From: Marisa cornuarietis
Lineage: Eukaryota; Mollusca; Gastropoda; Architaenioglossa; Ampullariidae
DNA: 64,000 nt
Assembly: GCA_004794655.1 (NCBI GenBank)
Contig: SMMW01000046.1
Span: 7,427,501 to 7,491,500, forward strand
Reading direction: 5' to 3'
The translations under genes were made by a program, and so were the position numbers. The stretch's first letter is position 1. Each line of letters starts with the position of its first letter. Positions 11,100 to 23,982 of the stretch are shown piece after piece. Under the pieces are notes generated by a model that made no database searches, was not told where the DNA came from, and worked only from the letters and a program-made list of their open reading frames with translations.

Positions 11100-14020
11100 G
11101 TGGCAGAAGCCAGTACAAGGCGCTTTTAAGATCGCTACACGAAACATCCTTTATCGTTTGTGCTCGCGTTGTTTTCTTTTTTAACATCGTCGGTAATTTC
11201 AAATGTTATCAAAGAAAGAAGAATAACACTTTCTTTACTTAAGCTGCTCAGCCTGTTACAGCGACCCCATTGTAAATTTAAAGCCATTCGTCTCCCCATT
11301 TATTTCTTTATTATTCCGCCCCTTTATTTCCTTATTATTGTTCACAGTGAGTATCGCTGAAACCTTCATTTCATCATAAAAGTAAAAAAAAAAAAAAATT
11401 CTCGAGCCCCACTTTCTCTGCGGCTTTATTATTAGCACTTCACATCCGGCACAAAAATCTCGAAAGTTCTGAGATTTATTCGTTGACTTCTTTCTTATTT
11501 TTTACTTATTTTTCGTGTCATTTTTTCGAGATACCTGGCTGTGTGGTAGATGGCTTTAAATTTGGGATAGATGCGTATCCTGTCAATTTACGAAGTCCTG
11601 TAAATACTCAGAGAACCTCATGGGCCATTTCTCATCTGTATTATAAATCTGACCCGAGGCATAGGCGCACGCACATTTCTCTCTTTCTGTGTGAGTCAGT
11701 GAGTGAGAAGAAATATGGATGGAGGTAAGCAAAGAAAGATCAGTGAGAAAAATGGAGTGCACACTTTCCAGGTGTAGGCAAATGTTTAGTGGCTCTCGCT
11801 TCAATCAGTTGTCCTTGTTCGACCACCTCCCGCAATGGTGCGTTTTCATGCAAATTGAATTAAAATAAAATAAAGTGATACACAGACGCTTATAAATGTT
11901 ATTCTCAGAGGTACATTTAAAAAGAGTGGGTAAGGATAGAGGTTGGCGGTGGGGAAGGGGTGGTCAAGAAAGACAAATTCCCACTTATTTGCATCTCTAC
12001 GGCGTAGTCGGCAGATGACTCGGCATCCTCCGTTCCGTGAGCGTGCGTGCGTGCGTACGTGTGTGAGCACGTGTGTATTTGAAACAGTGTGCCTGACCTT
12101 GCAGTCTGTCATGGTGTAGAGACTGCTAGCACCTGTCTAGTCTAGAATGTCCTTGGATATTTTTATGTAACTCAGACCATTTATGCGTGTGACAGTGGCT
12201 GTTGATTTTTGTCTGATAACTTGTCAGAAAAGCTCCCCATGCAACGTATTTTTTTTTCAGTGCACAAGTTCCCCCCCTTCCCCGAGTCTAAAAAATTATG
12301 TATACATATGAGATATCCACGCCTGTCTTAAGTGGAGCAAACATTTTCAGAAAAAGTTTATGACTTGACAATTAATAACCAAGAAAAACATCGAAGGCAT
12401 TACATTAAATCTCGGGTTTTTTTTTGTTTTTTTTTTTGAAATATCGTAGACAACATTGTCCGCTGCGGCGTCCACAGAACAAAATGGTAATTCCGACACT
12501 ATGCATTATCTGCTCATAGAGGTCGTCATATGTTCAGATTAAGTATTATTTTATGTTGAATTAATTACCTGATAATAATGTTCTCTTTGTAATTTTCACT
12601 TCATTGATGGCAACAGAATTAATTACACCTATACTTTGCTTAGTCTCTTTTGTACTAACATAATGAATGTGTAGTTTGAGTGTGTCATGGCTTGTGTTAA
12701 TTTTCTCCGTGTTAAGGAATACGGTTCAAGCTGTATTCTTGTTTTCTTCCCCAAGACAATCATTCCTTGAATTTTTGCTTCAGCGCGCATGCGCCTTGAA
12801 ACTAGCTTCCGGTTGTTACTACACCCTGACATGATATTATCTATTTAAGAAATGTTGGCCACTGATTTTTTTCTAACTGAAATAAATGAAAATTAAATAA
12901 ATGAGTGTAGTCACTATTAAAAAGAAGATTGAATTCAGTTTTCACTGTGTAGCTGGCTCAGTTTAGACCAGGTTTCTCGAACTGTCGTTTACCTTGAGGT
13001 TGTTTACAGGGAGATAACACTGGGTTTAAAGTATTTTAGATATGAATTCTATCTCCACTTAAATATCTCACAATACTTCCATGCTTTTTTCAAGAACTAT
13101 ATTTTTGAAGAGAATTTTCTGTTCAAGCCACTAGCAGCCTGAGATAAATACTAGCAGTTCGCTTGTGTAAAAGGCTAGCTGCATTTTGGATTTTTGAAAA
13201 AATCTTTCTCGCTTATTTGTCAGTTGACACTATATTAACAATTTTTCAGTGTTTTCAAATACTAATTTTTTTTAGCACTATGTCTCTGCGCTCTATTAAT
13301 CAATGTACAGCCCTTTTCAATTTTATTTTGTTTAACCCCTTTTTTAATTTTGGTGGGTAGGAGATGCATCAACAAACCCTTTTTTTAAAGATTTATGGGG
13401 CTGTGATACGTGTCTGAGGTAGAAACTTTTTCGCTAAAACAGAGAACAAATAAGTGTACAGATGGAAAATGCTTGAATTTTTTTTTTAATAAATGAATCT
13501 TAAAAAAGTGGGACGGCATGGAATGGGGGTCTGTCCCGTGTGATACAACTAGGTAAGAATATTTTGAACCACAGACTCGTATGTAGCTTCATTCAAAGCG
13601 CATCAAGAAGCCCAGTAATCGCTGGACTTGTGCACTTGTACAGAACAGTCTTCGTGGCTGGCAATTGGTCTGAGATTAATTAAACGTGTTGCATGTTGGG
13701 ACAGAAAGTGTTAGCCTGGTCTTGGTAGCAATCTGTGTACGCAGGGAGCCTGTCCCTCCTGAATACATGATATTTATTCATACGGAAGCCCACCCATGTG
13801 ACATGTCATGTGTAAAGTACAGTTAATAATATTTTTTTTCATCAATGTCTGCATCATGCACAACAAGCCTGCAGAAAGAGGTTTGATTTTTTCACAAAGT
13901 ATCATTTTGGAATGTGTATGTTCTTTCAAACAAGTGGTCACAGTCTGTGGTGTGGAATAAAAGATACCTGTTATACACATTATTTTTCGGATTTATGTTG
14001 TGTTTTGAACAGCTTCCTCT

Positions 14021-14021
<1 letters not shown>
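11100..14021. other. Intergenic stretch
   Basis: No gene seen. It is AT-rich (especially 12300-13500) with poly-A/T runs (11387-11398, 12418-12438). A short GCGT/GTGT patch lies at 12042-12070. Nothing with codon-like composition was found on either strand. Confidence 0.5.

Positions 14022-14068
<47 letters not shown>
14022..14068. repeat. (GT)n microsatellite
   Basis: Uninterrupted GT repeat of about 47 bases. Apparent Cys-Val repeat peptides here are artefacts. Confidence 0.97.
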
Positions 14069-14069
<1 letters not shown>

Positions 14070-14228
14070 AGAACGCGAGCTGCAATGGAACATTACTGAG
14101 ACTGATGTCTATCCATTTTAAACAAATCGCACCTTTCACATCACATCACTGTCTTGGGCTGCACGCGCCTTCGCTGATTCAGATAACAAAATATAGTGGA
14201 AACGGAAATAAAGGGAACGCAGAAGAGA

Positions 14229-14261
<33 letters not shown>

Positions 14262-14270
14262 TGATGATGA
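14229..14270. repeat. (GAC)n-(GAT)n microsatellite
   Basis: About ten ACG/GAC triplets pass into four GAT triplets. The same GAC/GAT combination recurs at 23819-23865 and 42957-43025. Confidence 0.95.
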
Positions 14271-14721
14271 TTTGTTTGTTCCAATGGATAGCCTTGTGGG
14301 CCTTAAATGATAATAAGAAGACACTTACAGAAATGCATACGCCCATACATGAACACACTCCTGTTGCCCAACACAAAGAACTTCACGGAAATTTGAGACA
14401 AAATACCTATTTGTTTATATATATATATATATAGATAGAAAGAGAACTGTAATGTAAATATTTGCCAAAGTCACATATTGGACAATCTGAAGGTCCTTGG
14501 ACGAGACTGGCCGACTTGACTCTCCTCACCAGGATGAGTAGGAAGCAGCTCGGAACTCGATGTGGGGCGATGATTGCTGATAGGAAGGCCCCGTATGTGA
14601 GTGAGAGAAAAGAAGGTAGTTGGGGGTGGGGAGCTTGTGGGGAGGGTGGTGGCGGTGATTGGGTGGGTGGGGGGATACATGGGAGGTCAGCAGCTGCCTG
14701 ACTGTCAGTTTCGCCTTCTCC

Positions 14722-14733
14722 GCCCTCTGGCGG
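14722..14733 (-). promoter_or_regulatory. CTCF-like motif, minus orientation
   Basis: The minus strand reads CCGCCAGAGGGC, matching CCRSYAGRKGGC, a relaxed form of the vertebrate/fly CTCF core. It lies in a GC-richer patch between TG arrays, about 5.5 kb downstream of Otx. A motif match only. Confidence 0.35.
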
Positions 14734-14993
14734 TGCATAAGCAGCAAGGATTAACTCCCGCTTCCCCTGTTCGACCATCGACCAGCGATGTGTGCTGCAA
14801 CCCTACGCTGCAACGCCGCCAGCGGGGAAGTAGGCTGTAAATTCTGGTGAAGGTGGCAACTGAGCGAGATGGGCTGCAGTGTGCACGCAACATGTCTGCT
14901 GGGCTTCACGTGTTACAGACTGCACGACTCTTCAGGGACACCGCACGCAGTGGCATTCCTTCTCGAGTGTTTGCTCGTGTAAATGTCTATAAA

Positions 14994-14994
<1 letters not shown>

Positions 14995-15054
<60 letters not shown>
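14995..15054. repeat. (TG)n microsatellite
   Basis: About 60 bases of perfect TG, continuing into the longer-period G/T-rich repeat that follows. Confidence 0.97.
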
Positions 15055-15055
<1 letters not shown>

Positions 15056-15270
15056 ATACGTGTGTAAACGTCTACGTGCGTGTGTATGTGAGTGTGCATG
15101 CTTGTGTGTGTTTGTTTGTTTGTCTGTGAGTGCATGTGTGTGTACACATCTACGTGCGTGTGTATGTGAGTATGCATGCTTGTGTGTGTGTGTGTGTGTG
15201 AGTGTGAGTGCATGTGTGTACACATCTACGTGCATGTGTATGTGAGTATGCATGCTCGTGTGTGTGTTTT
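15055..15270. repeat. G/T-rich minisatellite, about 77-bp unit, three copies
   Basis: The block CTACGTGCGTGTGTATGTGAG, then TATGCATGCTTGTG, starts at 15072, 15150 and 15226, giving steps of 78 and 76 bases. Units differ in the length of their internal TG, TTTG or GTGAG segments. It probably grew by duplication of a segment that included part of the adjacent TG array. Confidence 0.8.
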
Positions 15271-15897
15271 TACGTGAGTACGTGCCTTTTCAGATGAGTA
15301 AGTGCCGGCATGCGTATGCGTTTTTTTGTAAAGACTTAAGTGACTCTAAGTATTTAACCGATTCTTCAGTAGAGTAGGTTCTTCAAACAAAAGTTCCCTG
15401 AACCACGAACATACCGATACAAGCCCACGTTGCCAGGGAGACGGATGGTTAAGCAGTGTAGCCATACATCATCTCGTTATGGGTCACCCAAATTAACATG
15501 TCGCACTTTAAAAACTGTGAGGAAATCCATAGAAACAGCTTCCATAACAGGCTTTGCATATTTTAAAGACCAAAAAAAAAACAAACAAACAAACAAGAAA
15601 ACAACTCAAAAACAAACAACAAAACTTACACGTCCTAATCAAGAGACTGAACCCTCTGGGATAGTAATTCTTCATTCATGAGGGAAGACTAACCTAACAG
15701 AGAAACAAACGCTTGTGTGGTTATTATGGAAGACACCTTCTTTGACATACAGACTAAGTAGGTATCAGTTCCCATGTACCAACTCTCTCGTAATTCACAT
15801 GGGTACTTCTTCTGTTTTAATCCGGAAGATAACTTAGTCAACCAAAACAAACTGAAAAATTATCTACTCAAACATTCTCTACCGGATGTAGCGTAGT

Positions 15898-15964
15898 GAT
15901 AATAATAATAATAATAATAATAATAAGAAGAAGAAGAAGAAGAAGAAGAAGAAAAAGAAGAAGA
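15898..15964. repeat. (AAT)n-(AAG)n microsatellite
   Basis: About nine AAT/ATA triplets pass directly into about eleven AAG triplets with one interruption. Confidence 0.95.
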
Positions 15965-17610
15965 GTCAATTAAAAAAACAACTCTATACATTTCTGAACA
16001 AAGTCATGTACAGTGCGACTGGTGAAGAGCCTGTTGTCTGCCATCAATCAAATTCCTCTTTTATTCTCTTGCTGTACTTACTGTATCCTTGTCAAGATTA
16101 TCCTTCTTGAATTCGACACAGGTCTCCAGAGAAATGATAGGTAAACTACATATTTGGAGTCTTATGTTTTATTCACCATTGTATGGCTTCCACATCACAT
16201 CTGTATGCTTGACTAAACCTTCAGAGCAAAGAAATTCAGCTCAGGATCTTTAATACGGATGTCTTCGAAGGTGGGTTTTTTTTTTAAAAGAAAGAGTTAA
16301 TTCTGAATCCTGTATTTGTTATCATATCCAGTTTCTCTGTAATAAGCTTCTGTCTCTGTGGAATCCGCGATGTCTCGGCGGTAGTTGAGGTGAGCCTTCC
16401 TTGTCAAACACTCACACCAGTTTTTAATTTGCGGTGGTGGTGGTAGTAGTGGGAACGGCTCGTCGCTCAAAACAAAGTGTACAAAAACCAGATGTTTAGT
16501 TTTGAAGGGTGAGCTGAAGGAGAATTGCTTTGAAAGTTTGATTGGACAACTATCCCCCCAACCTACCGCCAACCGCGCGCAAAAAGTCCAAACACTAAGC
16601 AAAACCAAACAGAAAAAAAGCAAGCAAGTAAATAAACAAATAAACAAACAAAACAAAACAAAGGCCGCAACAGAAAATGAAGGAGGCAAAGGACGTATAT
16701 AGAGACCGCATGAAGAAAGTTCAGTGAAAACAAACGAGTTGTTTCTTGACTAGCTTCAACATCAAAAATGACTATATAAAATAAATATTCTTTTTATTCC
16801 ACTCACTCACTCTCGATGGTGGAGAAAGGCGCTTTATTATTATTATTATTGCTGCTGCTGTTGTCGTCGTAATACATCGTAGAGACCGACACCTCAAAAG
16901 AAACGACCGCACCAGTTAACAGAAAGTGGTATTGCCACCTACCTCTTACAATATAATATCACAAGAAATTTTTGAAATAAGAAACTTAAAGAAGAAGAAG
17001 AAGAAGAAAAGAAAACGGAAGTGAAAGAAAACTGAGAGCTGACTACAACTGCCGGTAGATGGTTGCGGGTTTCCACCCGAGTAGCTACCGCGGCTACAAG
17101 CCCCGTGTCTGTAGAGTGTGCCGTTTGTTGTGCGATCACAAGCAAGATGTTGTCCCCGTGGAATACATTAGGGGGATTATGCTAGCACCTCTTTTTAGCC
17201 TTATAACCACCGACGCGTAGAAATGGAAAGGAGGGGAAAGTTTTCTTTCATTTCTGTCAGCTGCACATCTGGTATCAGCTACAGCGACAAGAGAGGGGGA
17301 AAATCATCCACTGTTTCTCCCAGTCTATAGGGCTAACCTCCTCGTCTCACCCCTAGAGCTATATGGTAGCCTCTAGATCAAAGTTCCATTTGCTTCTTTT
17401 TCTTTCGAGTTTTGTCGGTGTGGCGCTGGGCTCAATGAGACAGCTAATACAGGTCCACAAGGGAGTCCTTGCCAAGCCCCCATCCAGACGCGTTGTGAAA
17501 CTCAGGTCTAACATCGACTTCCATCGACGATGACTATCGGGCTGTCGCAAAGTTTGGCAATGTAGTTCTCACTGATATGTTCTGTTTTTCTTCTGCTCGT
17601 ATGGCAATGT

Positions 17611-17765
17611 TGTGTTGTGACAAGAATGCTGATGGTGTGAGCACCGTTAAGTTATCCTGGCGTTGGTGTCAACGCTGTAAGCTCTATAAAGACGGTTGAT
17701 GACAAGAATGTTGGTGTCTGGTACCGGCGCAGATACTGTGACAAGACTGCCGATGGTGTGAGCCC
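17611..17765. repeat. Diverged direct repeats around a GTGACAAGAATGC motif
   Basis: GTGACAAGAATGCTGATGGTG near 17617 recurs as GTGACAAGACTGCCGATGGTG near 17739, each followed by TGAGC. A partial copy (GATGACAAGAATGTTGGTG) lies near 17698. It looks like an old tandem repeat. Confidence 0.5.
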
Positions 17766-18856
17766 AAGAAAATCAGAATGCCGACTCAAAAAGAGATGGA
17801 GGACGACTAAGGAGAGGAATAGACGGTTGTGTTGTCGTTGCTGCATTGCCAGCAGTCGACGTCAGCGAAGGTTTGATCCTCAACTGCAACGGAGAAAGTT
17901 CTCTTGTCTAAACACTTTTCTTGGTCTCTTAGTTTTCCACTTCTTCTTTTGATGATGATGAGGGGGTGGCAGAAGTGGTGAGTTAACTGCTAAAAAATGT
18001 TTCCACTCATCGGTGACTTCCATCCACCCTGCATTACAGAAAGGATCGTAAAGACGAGTGGAAAACATAAATACTGAAGAAAATAAGAAGCACCCCTGAG
18101 CGCTAGTCCCGAGATGATGAAGGTGATACCCAGAGAGACAGAGACAGAGAATACGTAGAGAAGATCTTCGTGAGTCCAGGGAAGTGGGATCCCAATGCAG
18201 GACCAGAGGGGTTACAACTGTTTATAATTGCTGATGACGATACACGCTGATGTATGTGGCTGCCATCACTGCCACCACCGCCACCACGCACCAGTATGAC
18301 TGTTGCTGCTATGGAAACAGGAGAGAGGGAAGCACACAGGTGGAAACAGAAAGGATCTGATGGTGGCAGGAGTGACGGAGTTAGAGAAGGATCAGGAGAA
18401 CACAACGATGCAGGGTGAGGGCGGGAAGGTGTACAGAAGTGGAAGGAACGGGCTGCACGGATCGATACCGGATCTGCGAGGAAATAAGACAATTTTTGGT
18501 TGGGGGATCCGCCGTCACAAACAAGGGAGGTAGCTGCTGACAAGGAGTTTCAGGGACTAGGGGTGGGTGGACCAAGGGGGGCGTCAGAAGCCTCAGAAAA
18601 TTGAGATACGAACTGGCAAGGAAAGTCAGACAAGAGCGATACCTGCTCGTAGGAGAAGAGGTGTCAGAGAATTGAGAGGAAACTTCCGCTCCGAGGATCA
18701 TCACGAGAGGAGTCTCTTGCTCAATAAGGAGCCAAAGCAGAAAGTTTCCCTGGTCATCGTCAGTTAAAGTAAAGACTAATTTTGTAGAAAGAAACAGCAA
18801 AGGACACATAGAGGCTATGGAGGTACAAGATACACGGAGCAACGACGGGGGTAGAG

Positions 18857-18901
<45 letters not shown>
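18857..18901. repeat. (GT)n microsatellite
   Basis: About 45 bases of perfect GT followed by a G-rich stretch (GGGGAGGAGGGGGG), which could form alternative DNA structure on the + strand. Confidence 0.97.
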
Positions 18902-19459
18902 GGGGAGGAGGGGGGGCTGCACAGACAACAAGGATGCAGGAGCAAAGGCGTGAGCAGACAGCTGTCCTGGCCCCGCGCCGCTTAATTAATCACGGGATTA
19001 GCCTCGCTGCCAAAGAAGTAGGTGGAGCGTGGGTGTATGTGAGGGGATGGGAGGAGCAAGGCTGTTAGTTCCACGACTCCAGACACACGCCATGGCGCGT
19101 GCGGACCGCGCACCGTGGGATTTTTTAGTTCGAATCCTGACTGGTGCTGTTGCTGTCTTGAACGTCCTAGTGCGGAATTGGGGGGGGGGGAAGAGGGCCG
19201 AACGCCCGAGATCTGCGAGGGAAAATTTTTTTTATCGTGAAGCGTTCTCAGTCCTCCTACTCGACTTTCCTCGAGCGGTAACAGATACGACCCTCGGCAC
19301 CTCTTTCAACAAAATCCCTTTTAGCTTTCAGTGTCGAGGGAGCGCATGGCAGGAGCAGAGAGTCTGGAAAGTTCACATGATCAATTATGTATGAATAGAT
19401 TGCAGCAGCATTAGTAAGTACTTCCAACTATAAAAACACATTTTTAAAATGCATTGTTA
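18902..19459. other. Intergenic stretch
   Basis: No gene seen. A small patch at 18977-19010 combines TTAATTAATCA with GGGATTAGC, which are homeodomain and Otx-type core sites. A G-run lies at 19182-19191. A B-box-like TTCGAATCC at 19129 lacks the rest of a tRNA. Confidence 0.4.
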
Positions 19460-19800
19460 AATAAGAAGTTAATGTAAATAAGAAAATAAGAAGTTACTGT
19501 AAATAAGAAAATAAGAAGGTAATTTAAATAAGAAAAAATAAGTTCGTATTAATAAGAAAATAGGAAGTTATTGTAAATCAGAAAATAGGAAGTTATTGTA
19601 AATCAGAACAAAGAAGTTCGTATTAATAAGAAAATAGAAAGTTATTGTAAATCAGACAATAAGAAGCTATTGTAAAAAAAAGAAATTAAGACATTATGGT
19701 AAATCAGAAAATAAATCGTCGTCAGAAAATAATTTATGGTAAATCAGAAAATAAAATGCTAAGGTAAGTCATAAAGTCAGCTCTGGTAAATCAGAAAGCA
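19460..19800. repeat. A/T-rich minisatellite, about 28-bp unit
   Basis: The unit AGAAAATAGGAAGTTATTGTAAATC and variants repeat about 12 times. Variation is in AAGTTAC, AAGTTCG or AAGCTAT and AAATAAG or AAATCAG. The most regular copies lie in the first half; later copies are diverged. Confidence 0.85.
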
Positions 19801-22800
19801 ACGCAAAATAAAGATGAAAGGGGGGCAGGCAGGCAGGCAGGCAGATTGATAGAAACGCATGACATCGGTGGAGAAAAAGAGAAAGTGGACACACAAGGGA
19901 AAGAATAGGGAACGGGAGGGAGATATAGAAATAGAGATACAGAGATACAGAGAGAAGGAAAATGACAATGACATTTCTTTGTAGGTCATTTTATGTGGGA
20001 CATGTCCCCGCGAAGGTTTAGTTTTAATATTATCACAATATGAACACTTTTGCGGAATGTCTGTTTGTCACGTGACATGTGACAGTTTAAACTCTTTATA
20101 CCTATTGTAAACCTTAAGAGTAAGTCTCTCATACAAACATGCTTTACATCCACAATATAGTTAGCATGCAGGAGGATTTGAAAATGATCTCTCCTTGTGA
20201 ACTATTTTACTGTGTGAATCTTGCTCCAAACAGTCAATAATTCTTAACTTAAACTTACGCAAAGACCGCTTCACATCGCTGATAGCCTGGTATATCCCCT
20301 CAAAACCAAAATAATAGTGATAAAGTATTCGCATGATGCTCCAGGCTATTTTGGTGTTATTGTAAAATTTACCAGCATGCTCAAGGCTTTCCTTTGTAGG
20401 CAGCTGTAAATTGTCTCACAAATATCTAATGCATTTTAAACTTTCTTTAAGAAACAATAGTTAATGAAATTTACCATACCTTATGCTATTGGAACTTTTT
20501 AAAAATTGCAAAAATCAGCGCTCATATTTACGAAGCCCGTTGACCTAGCGTTTGATCCACCCAAGCGAGGTAGGTAGGCTAACCGGAGATAGCGGCTCAG
20601 AACCCGTATTCATGAACTCGGGTAGGCTTACCCAAATCGTTTTACTAGCCTGTATTTTATCGGTGGTGCTCCCATCCGATAACTTTCTCCCATATAATGT
20701 AAATATGGCGGTGATTCAATTGAAGCGAACGCTGAATTTTTCTAGACCTTAAAACTAAATGGACAGCCATAAGGGTACAGAACTGTTCGACAAACACAAA
20801 AGAATCGAACTCATAATCTAAGAGTAGCAGACGTCATAAAAAAGACAAGGGCAAACTTTTAAATTGACATTTTCCCCTTCGGTTTTATCAACTGGTCCTT
20901 TGTTTCTGAATGAAAATAAATAAATTATTTTTTCATCTAATACTTGCTCAAGGAACATCATTTGGTTAAAATGAATAAATTTGACTTTCCATCGCTTCTT
21001 GCTCACTTTTTAATTATAAAAAAAATTCTCGTTTTAGTTATACGTTTCACTCCTCACTCTCTGATTCAAAAAGGCACCTGCAGTGACATCCTTTATCGGG
21101 AATTCCCACCATGCTGATTGGTCAGGTGACTTCACCTAGTCCGTGGCTCAAGAATCACGAGTTAGTTTGCCTGACTGGGTAACTTCACCAGCTGCTTCCG
21201 TTTCCACGTATGTCCATGAATTCTAAGCCTGGACATTTACAATAATGCTACTCTTAGTACACAAAACCCATGTCCTGTCACCATACAAAAAGATTTAAGT
21301 TGCATCTGGATGTCGGATAATTTGAAGAATAACGGTCTTATAGTTTCAAAAGAAATTTTTAAATTCTAATTACCCCTCCACGGTTTATCCGCCAAATCTA
21401 CCCGGGCAGGTGAAGTACAGGAGCTGGCAAGACAATTCCAAGATTTTTTATAAGCATTCAATATTGTTAGTCTGTTACCATCACAACACGTCTTTCTGAA
21501 GCAATCGTCATCTCTAAGAAAGGAGTGTTGGGGACAGAGAGGGAGAGAGATGGAGGGAGGGAGGGACAAAGGAAGAAAGCGGTTTGATCGCACAGAGCTA
21601 GAATATAAACCAAAGAAAGAGTAAAGAGAACTATTACCAGTCTATGCGTAGCTCTCATTGCCCAGAAAGGCCGTAAGATAGCACGCCCAAAAGACGTCCT
21701 CTAGCTTTTTAAAAAAAATCTTTCTCCCCCTTTTTTCGGTCTGTCGGTAGCCGAGAGCTGTTTTGCATAAAATGTATTGACAAGCACGAGAGAGTGCACA
21801 CGGGAATAGCAGGCGAGGATTATCTTCCTGCGAGGTGGCGGCAGATCAGAGTGGGAGAGGATGCAGCCACTCTTTCTTTTCGAGGTCGATACAAACTGGC
21901 AAAAGTTCGTTTGAATGTAAACCACGCCGCAAGGGGAGACCGCAAAAGGTTTCACGGGGTGCACAGGCGAACGACGGGGTAAACAACCCGCGTTGATTGG
22001 TCAGGGAGTCGGCAGGGGTCGTAACTTACCGACGACGCAATCTTCAAATCGTTCTAATGACGTCATGAATGCTGATGACGCTTACGGCAGCAAGATTTCT
22101 ACACCCATAGACGACAACAGTCACATGACAGAGTCCACTTGCCTGACATGATTTCTAATTGTTTTCATATTCGCAGACTTCTATCGACTTTAGTAACAAA
22201 GTCTGAGTGACTGACTCTTGTCCCTGCAGTAAAATCAGTCTTGAGACCGGGAGCTACACCCATCTTGACAACGCCCTCGCTAGTTATATAACGCCATCTT
22301 GATCTACTCTCAAAACCTAACTGGGAGCAACTAAAATGGCTTCTGTAAACAGAACTTATTTGTAAATTTTAGTTTACTTAATAATAGTAACTTATGCTGA
22401 TTTAATAATAATAATAATAAGAAGAAGAAGAATATATAAAAATAATAGTAATAAAAAAATTTGAGATATCTGAAAGGAGAAGACTATAGCAACTTATCTC
22501 ACGAGGACATTGCTGCTACTATTGTAAATGCTAATTAATTATCATTTATGCTGCGGTCTTGACAGTAAAATAGGAATTTCTTCACAATGTAAACTTGTCA
22601 GGACACGCACGCACGCACACAAAATTGCTAATGATCAGGCAGTAAAACCGCTTTTCCCCACCACCAAAGGAGAGCTGTTATTAAAAGTGTTTATTGTATA
22701 TAAATGGTTGTTTGTGAATTTGAAGCCAGTTAAGAAAGTGATGAGAGGTCGATGGAGAATGAAGACTTGTGTGACGGTCAGTTTGAATGTGTGTTCGGAA

Positions 22801-22857
22801 TTTGGAATGTTGACTTTGACTCGTGGACTGCACAGCTGTATCTTCATGCTAGCTAGT
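19801..22857. other. Intergenic stretch
   Basis: No gene seen. Contains (GGCA)n at 19824-19843, a region of long AT-rich sequence (20020-20520), a MITE-like terminus with ACCCGTATTCATGAACTCGGG at about 20606-20626, and a GA-rich patch (21537-21565). A moderately GC-rich patch (21780-22090) contains TGACGTCA (22058-22065), a consensus CRE. Confidence 0.45.
22058..22065. promoter_or_regulatory. Consensus CRE palindrome TGACGTCA
   Basis: The perfect palindrome TGACGTCA lies in AATGACGTCATGAATG, within a locally GC-richer non-coding patch. A CREB/ATF-type site by motif only. Confidence 0.3.
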
Positions 22858-22861
22858 CCTG

Positions 22862-23124
22862 GGCCAGTTGCACAACACGTTTCTAAACCTTAAAACTGTT
22901 CTAAAGAGGCAAAATCTCTTCTTAGCCATTTTGATTCTTTGCAGAAAAACATACAAAAAAATTGTACTGACAGGACGGAAAGTCAGACTTAAACAACTTC
23001 ATTATACTTCAAGCAGTTTTAGTTTTAAAAATTCTAAAATTGTGGTGTGCACTTTAAACTAATTATCTAAATAGATTTAAGGCCTAAGAGTGTTAAAAAT
23101 TAGAAATGTGTTGTGCAACTGGCC
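22862..23124. mobile_element. MITE with about 25-bp terminal inverted repeats
   Basis: A 263-base element. The left end GGCCAGTTGCACAACACGTT, then TCTAA, is matched on the opposite strand at the right end, which reads inward GGCCAGTTGCACAACACATT, then TCTAA: one difference in 25. The direct repeat CCTG flanks both ends (22858-22861 and 23125-23128), a plausible 4-base target-site duplication. The interior is AT-rich with no coding capacity. This marks a non-autonomous DNA transposon. The superfamily is uncertain; the autonomous parent is not in the window. Confidence 0.85.
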
Positions 23125-23128
23125 CCTG

Positions 23129-23494
23129 CTTCTCTTACTTAGTTTTTTTTGTTGAACATTCAGTTGTAGGCTTGTCTTTGCTGTAAGTGCAGGTAAAGAT
23201 TTTTATCATTTGATGCAACAAATGTACCCTTATTTAGTTTTTACTCCTTAAAGACATATTTCTCTGGTTTTGTTTGTTTGAGTGGGTTCTTTTCTTCTCT
23301 TCTTTGTTTTCCTTTGTTTTTGTTCTTTATTTTTGTTTTAGTTCGTTTATTTGTTGTTTATTGTAGGTTTTTTTCCTTTATGCGTTCTTTCTTTTGTTTG
23401 TTTGTTTGTGATTTTGTTCGTCAAATTGTGTTTTCTTTCATGCCAACAAATTCCTGACAGTTACGTTTGTATCAATGGAGTTGTACCCATAAGG
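23129..23494. other. T-rich intergenic stretch
   Basis: T-rich sequence with TTTG and TTTGTTTG runs (23268-23425). Nothing with codon-like composition. Confidence 0.6.

Positions 23495-23555
<61 letters not shown>
23495..23555. repeat. (GT)n microsatellite
   Basis: About 60 bases of perfect GT. Confidence 0.97.
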
Positions 23556-23556
<1 letters not shown>

Positions 23557-23818
23557 ATATGCCAACAGCTAGAGAGAGAGATCTTTGTCGCGAGCTGTCG
23601 AACTGTCGAACAGAGCTCACAGCCGCGGTCGCACTGTCGCAGTCGCATGAACAATACTCAGCCACCGTGAAAGGCCGCCCATACCTGGCCATCGATTTCC
23701 TTCAGTCCGCGATGCACAGGTAAAGGGGAGCATTTCCGCCTCTACAGCCACCACTGGGGATTTGTCGCCAGCAATCAGCGGTACTCGTTGGTGCTGCTGC
23801 TAATGATACTAAAGACAA

Positions 23819-23865
23819 CGACGACGACGACGATGACGATGACGAGGATGATGGTGATGATGATA
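23819..23865. repeat. (GAC)n-(GAT)n microsatellite
   Basis: GAC triplets grade into GAT triplets with a GAG and a GGT interruption. Confidence 0.9.
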
Positions 23866-23931
23866 CATATAAAATGTTAGAGCATCAGATCCAGTCTTGT
23901 GGGGAGGTGACAATAGGTATTTTGTGTATGT

Positions 23932-23932
<1 letters not shown>

Positions 23933-23977
<45 letters not shown>
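23933..23977. repeat. (GT)n microsatellite
   Basis: About 45 bases of GT. Confidence 0.97.

Positions 23978-23982
<5 letters not shown>

Larger units (their letters stand above)
15271..18856. other. Intergenic stretch
   Basis: No convincing gene. It contains (AAAC)n-like runs (15570-15625, 16620-16665), (AAT)n-(AAG)n at 15898-15964, (TTA)n-(CTG)n at 16832-16862, and a diverged repeat at 17611-17765. A 53-codon ATG-initiated frame at 17059-17220 has ordinary composition but no family or splice support. Confidence 0.5.

Noticed and set aside
14995..15270. Cys-Val and His-Thr repeat peptides over TG/CA arrays (here and at every other array)
   Set aside because: Direct translation of dinucleotide repeats.
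17059..17220. 53-codon ATG frame with a CRVCRLLCDH segment
   Set aside because: No family, no splice or promoter support, and the minus strand is open as well.
19118..19145. B-box-like GTTCGAATCCTGA suggesting a tRNA
   Set aside because: No matching acceptor, D or anticodon arms around it.
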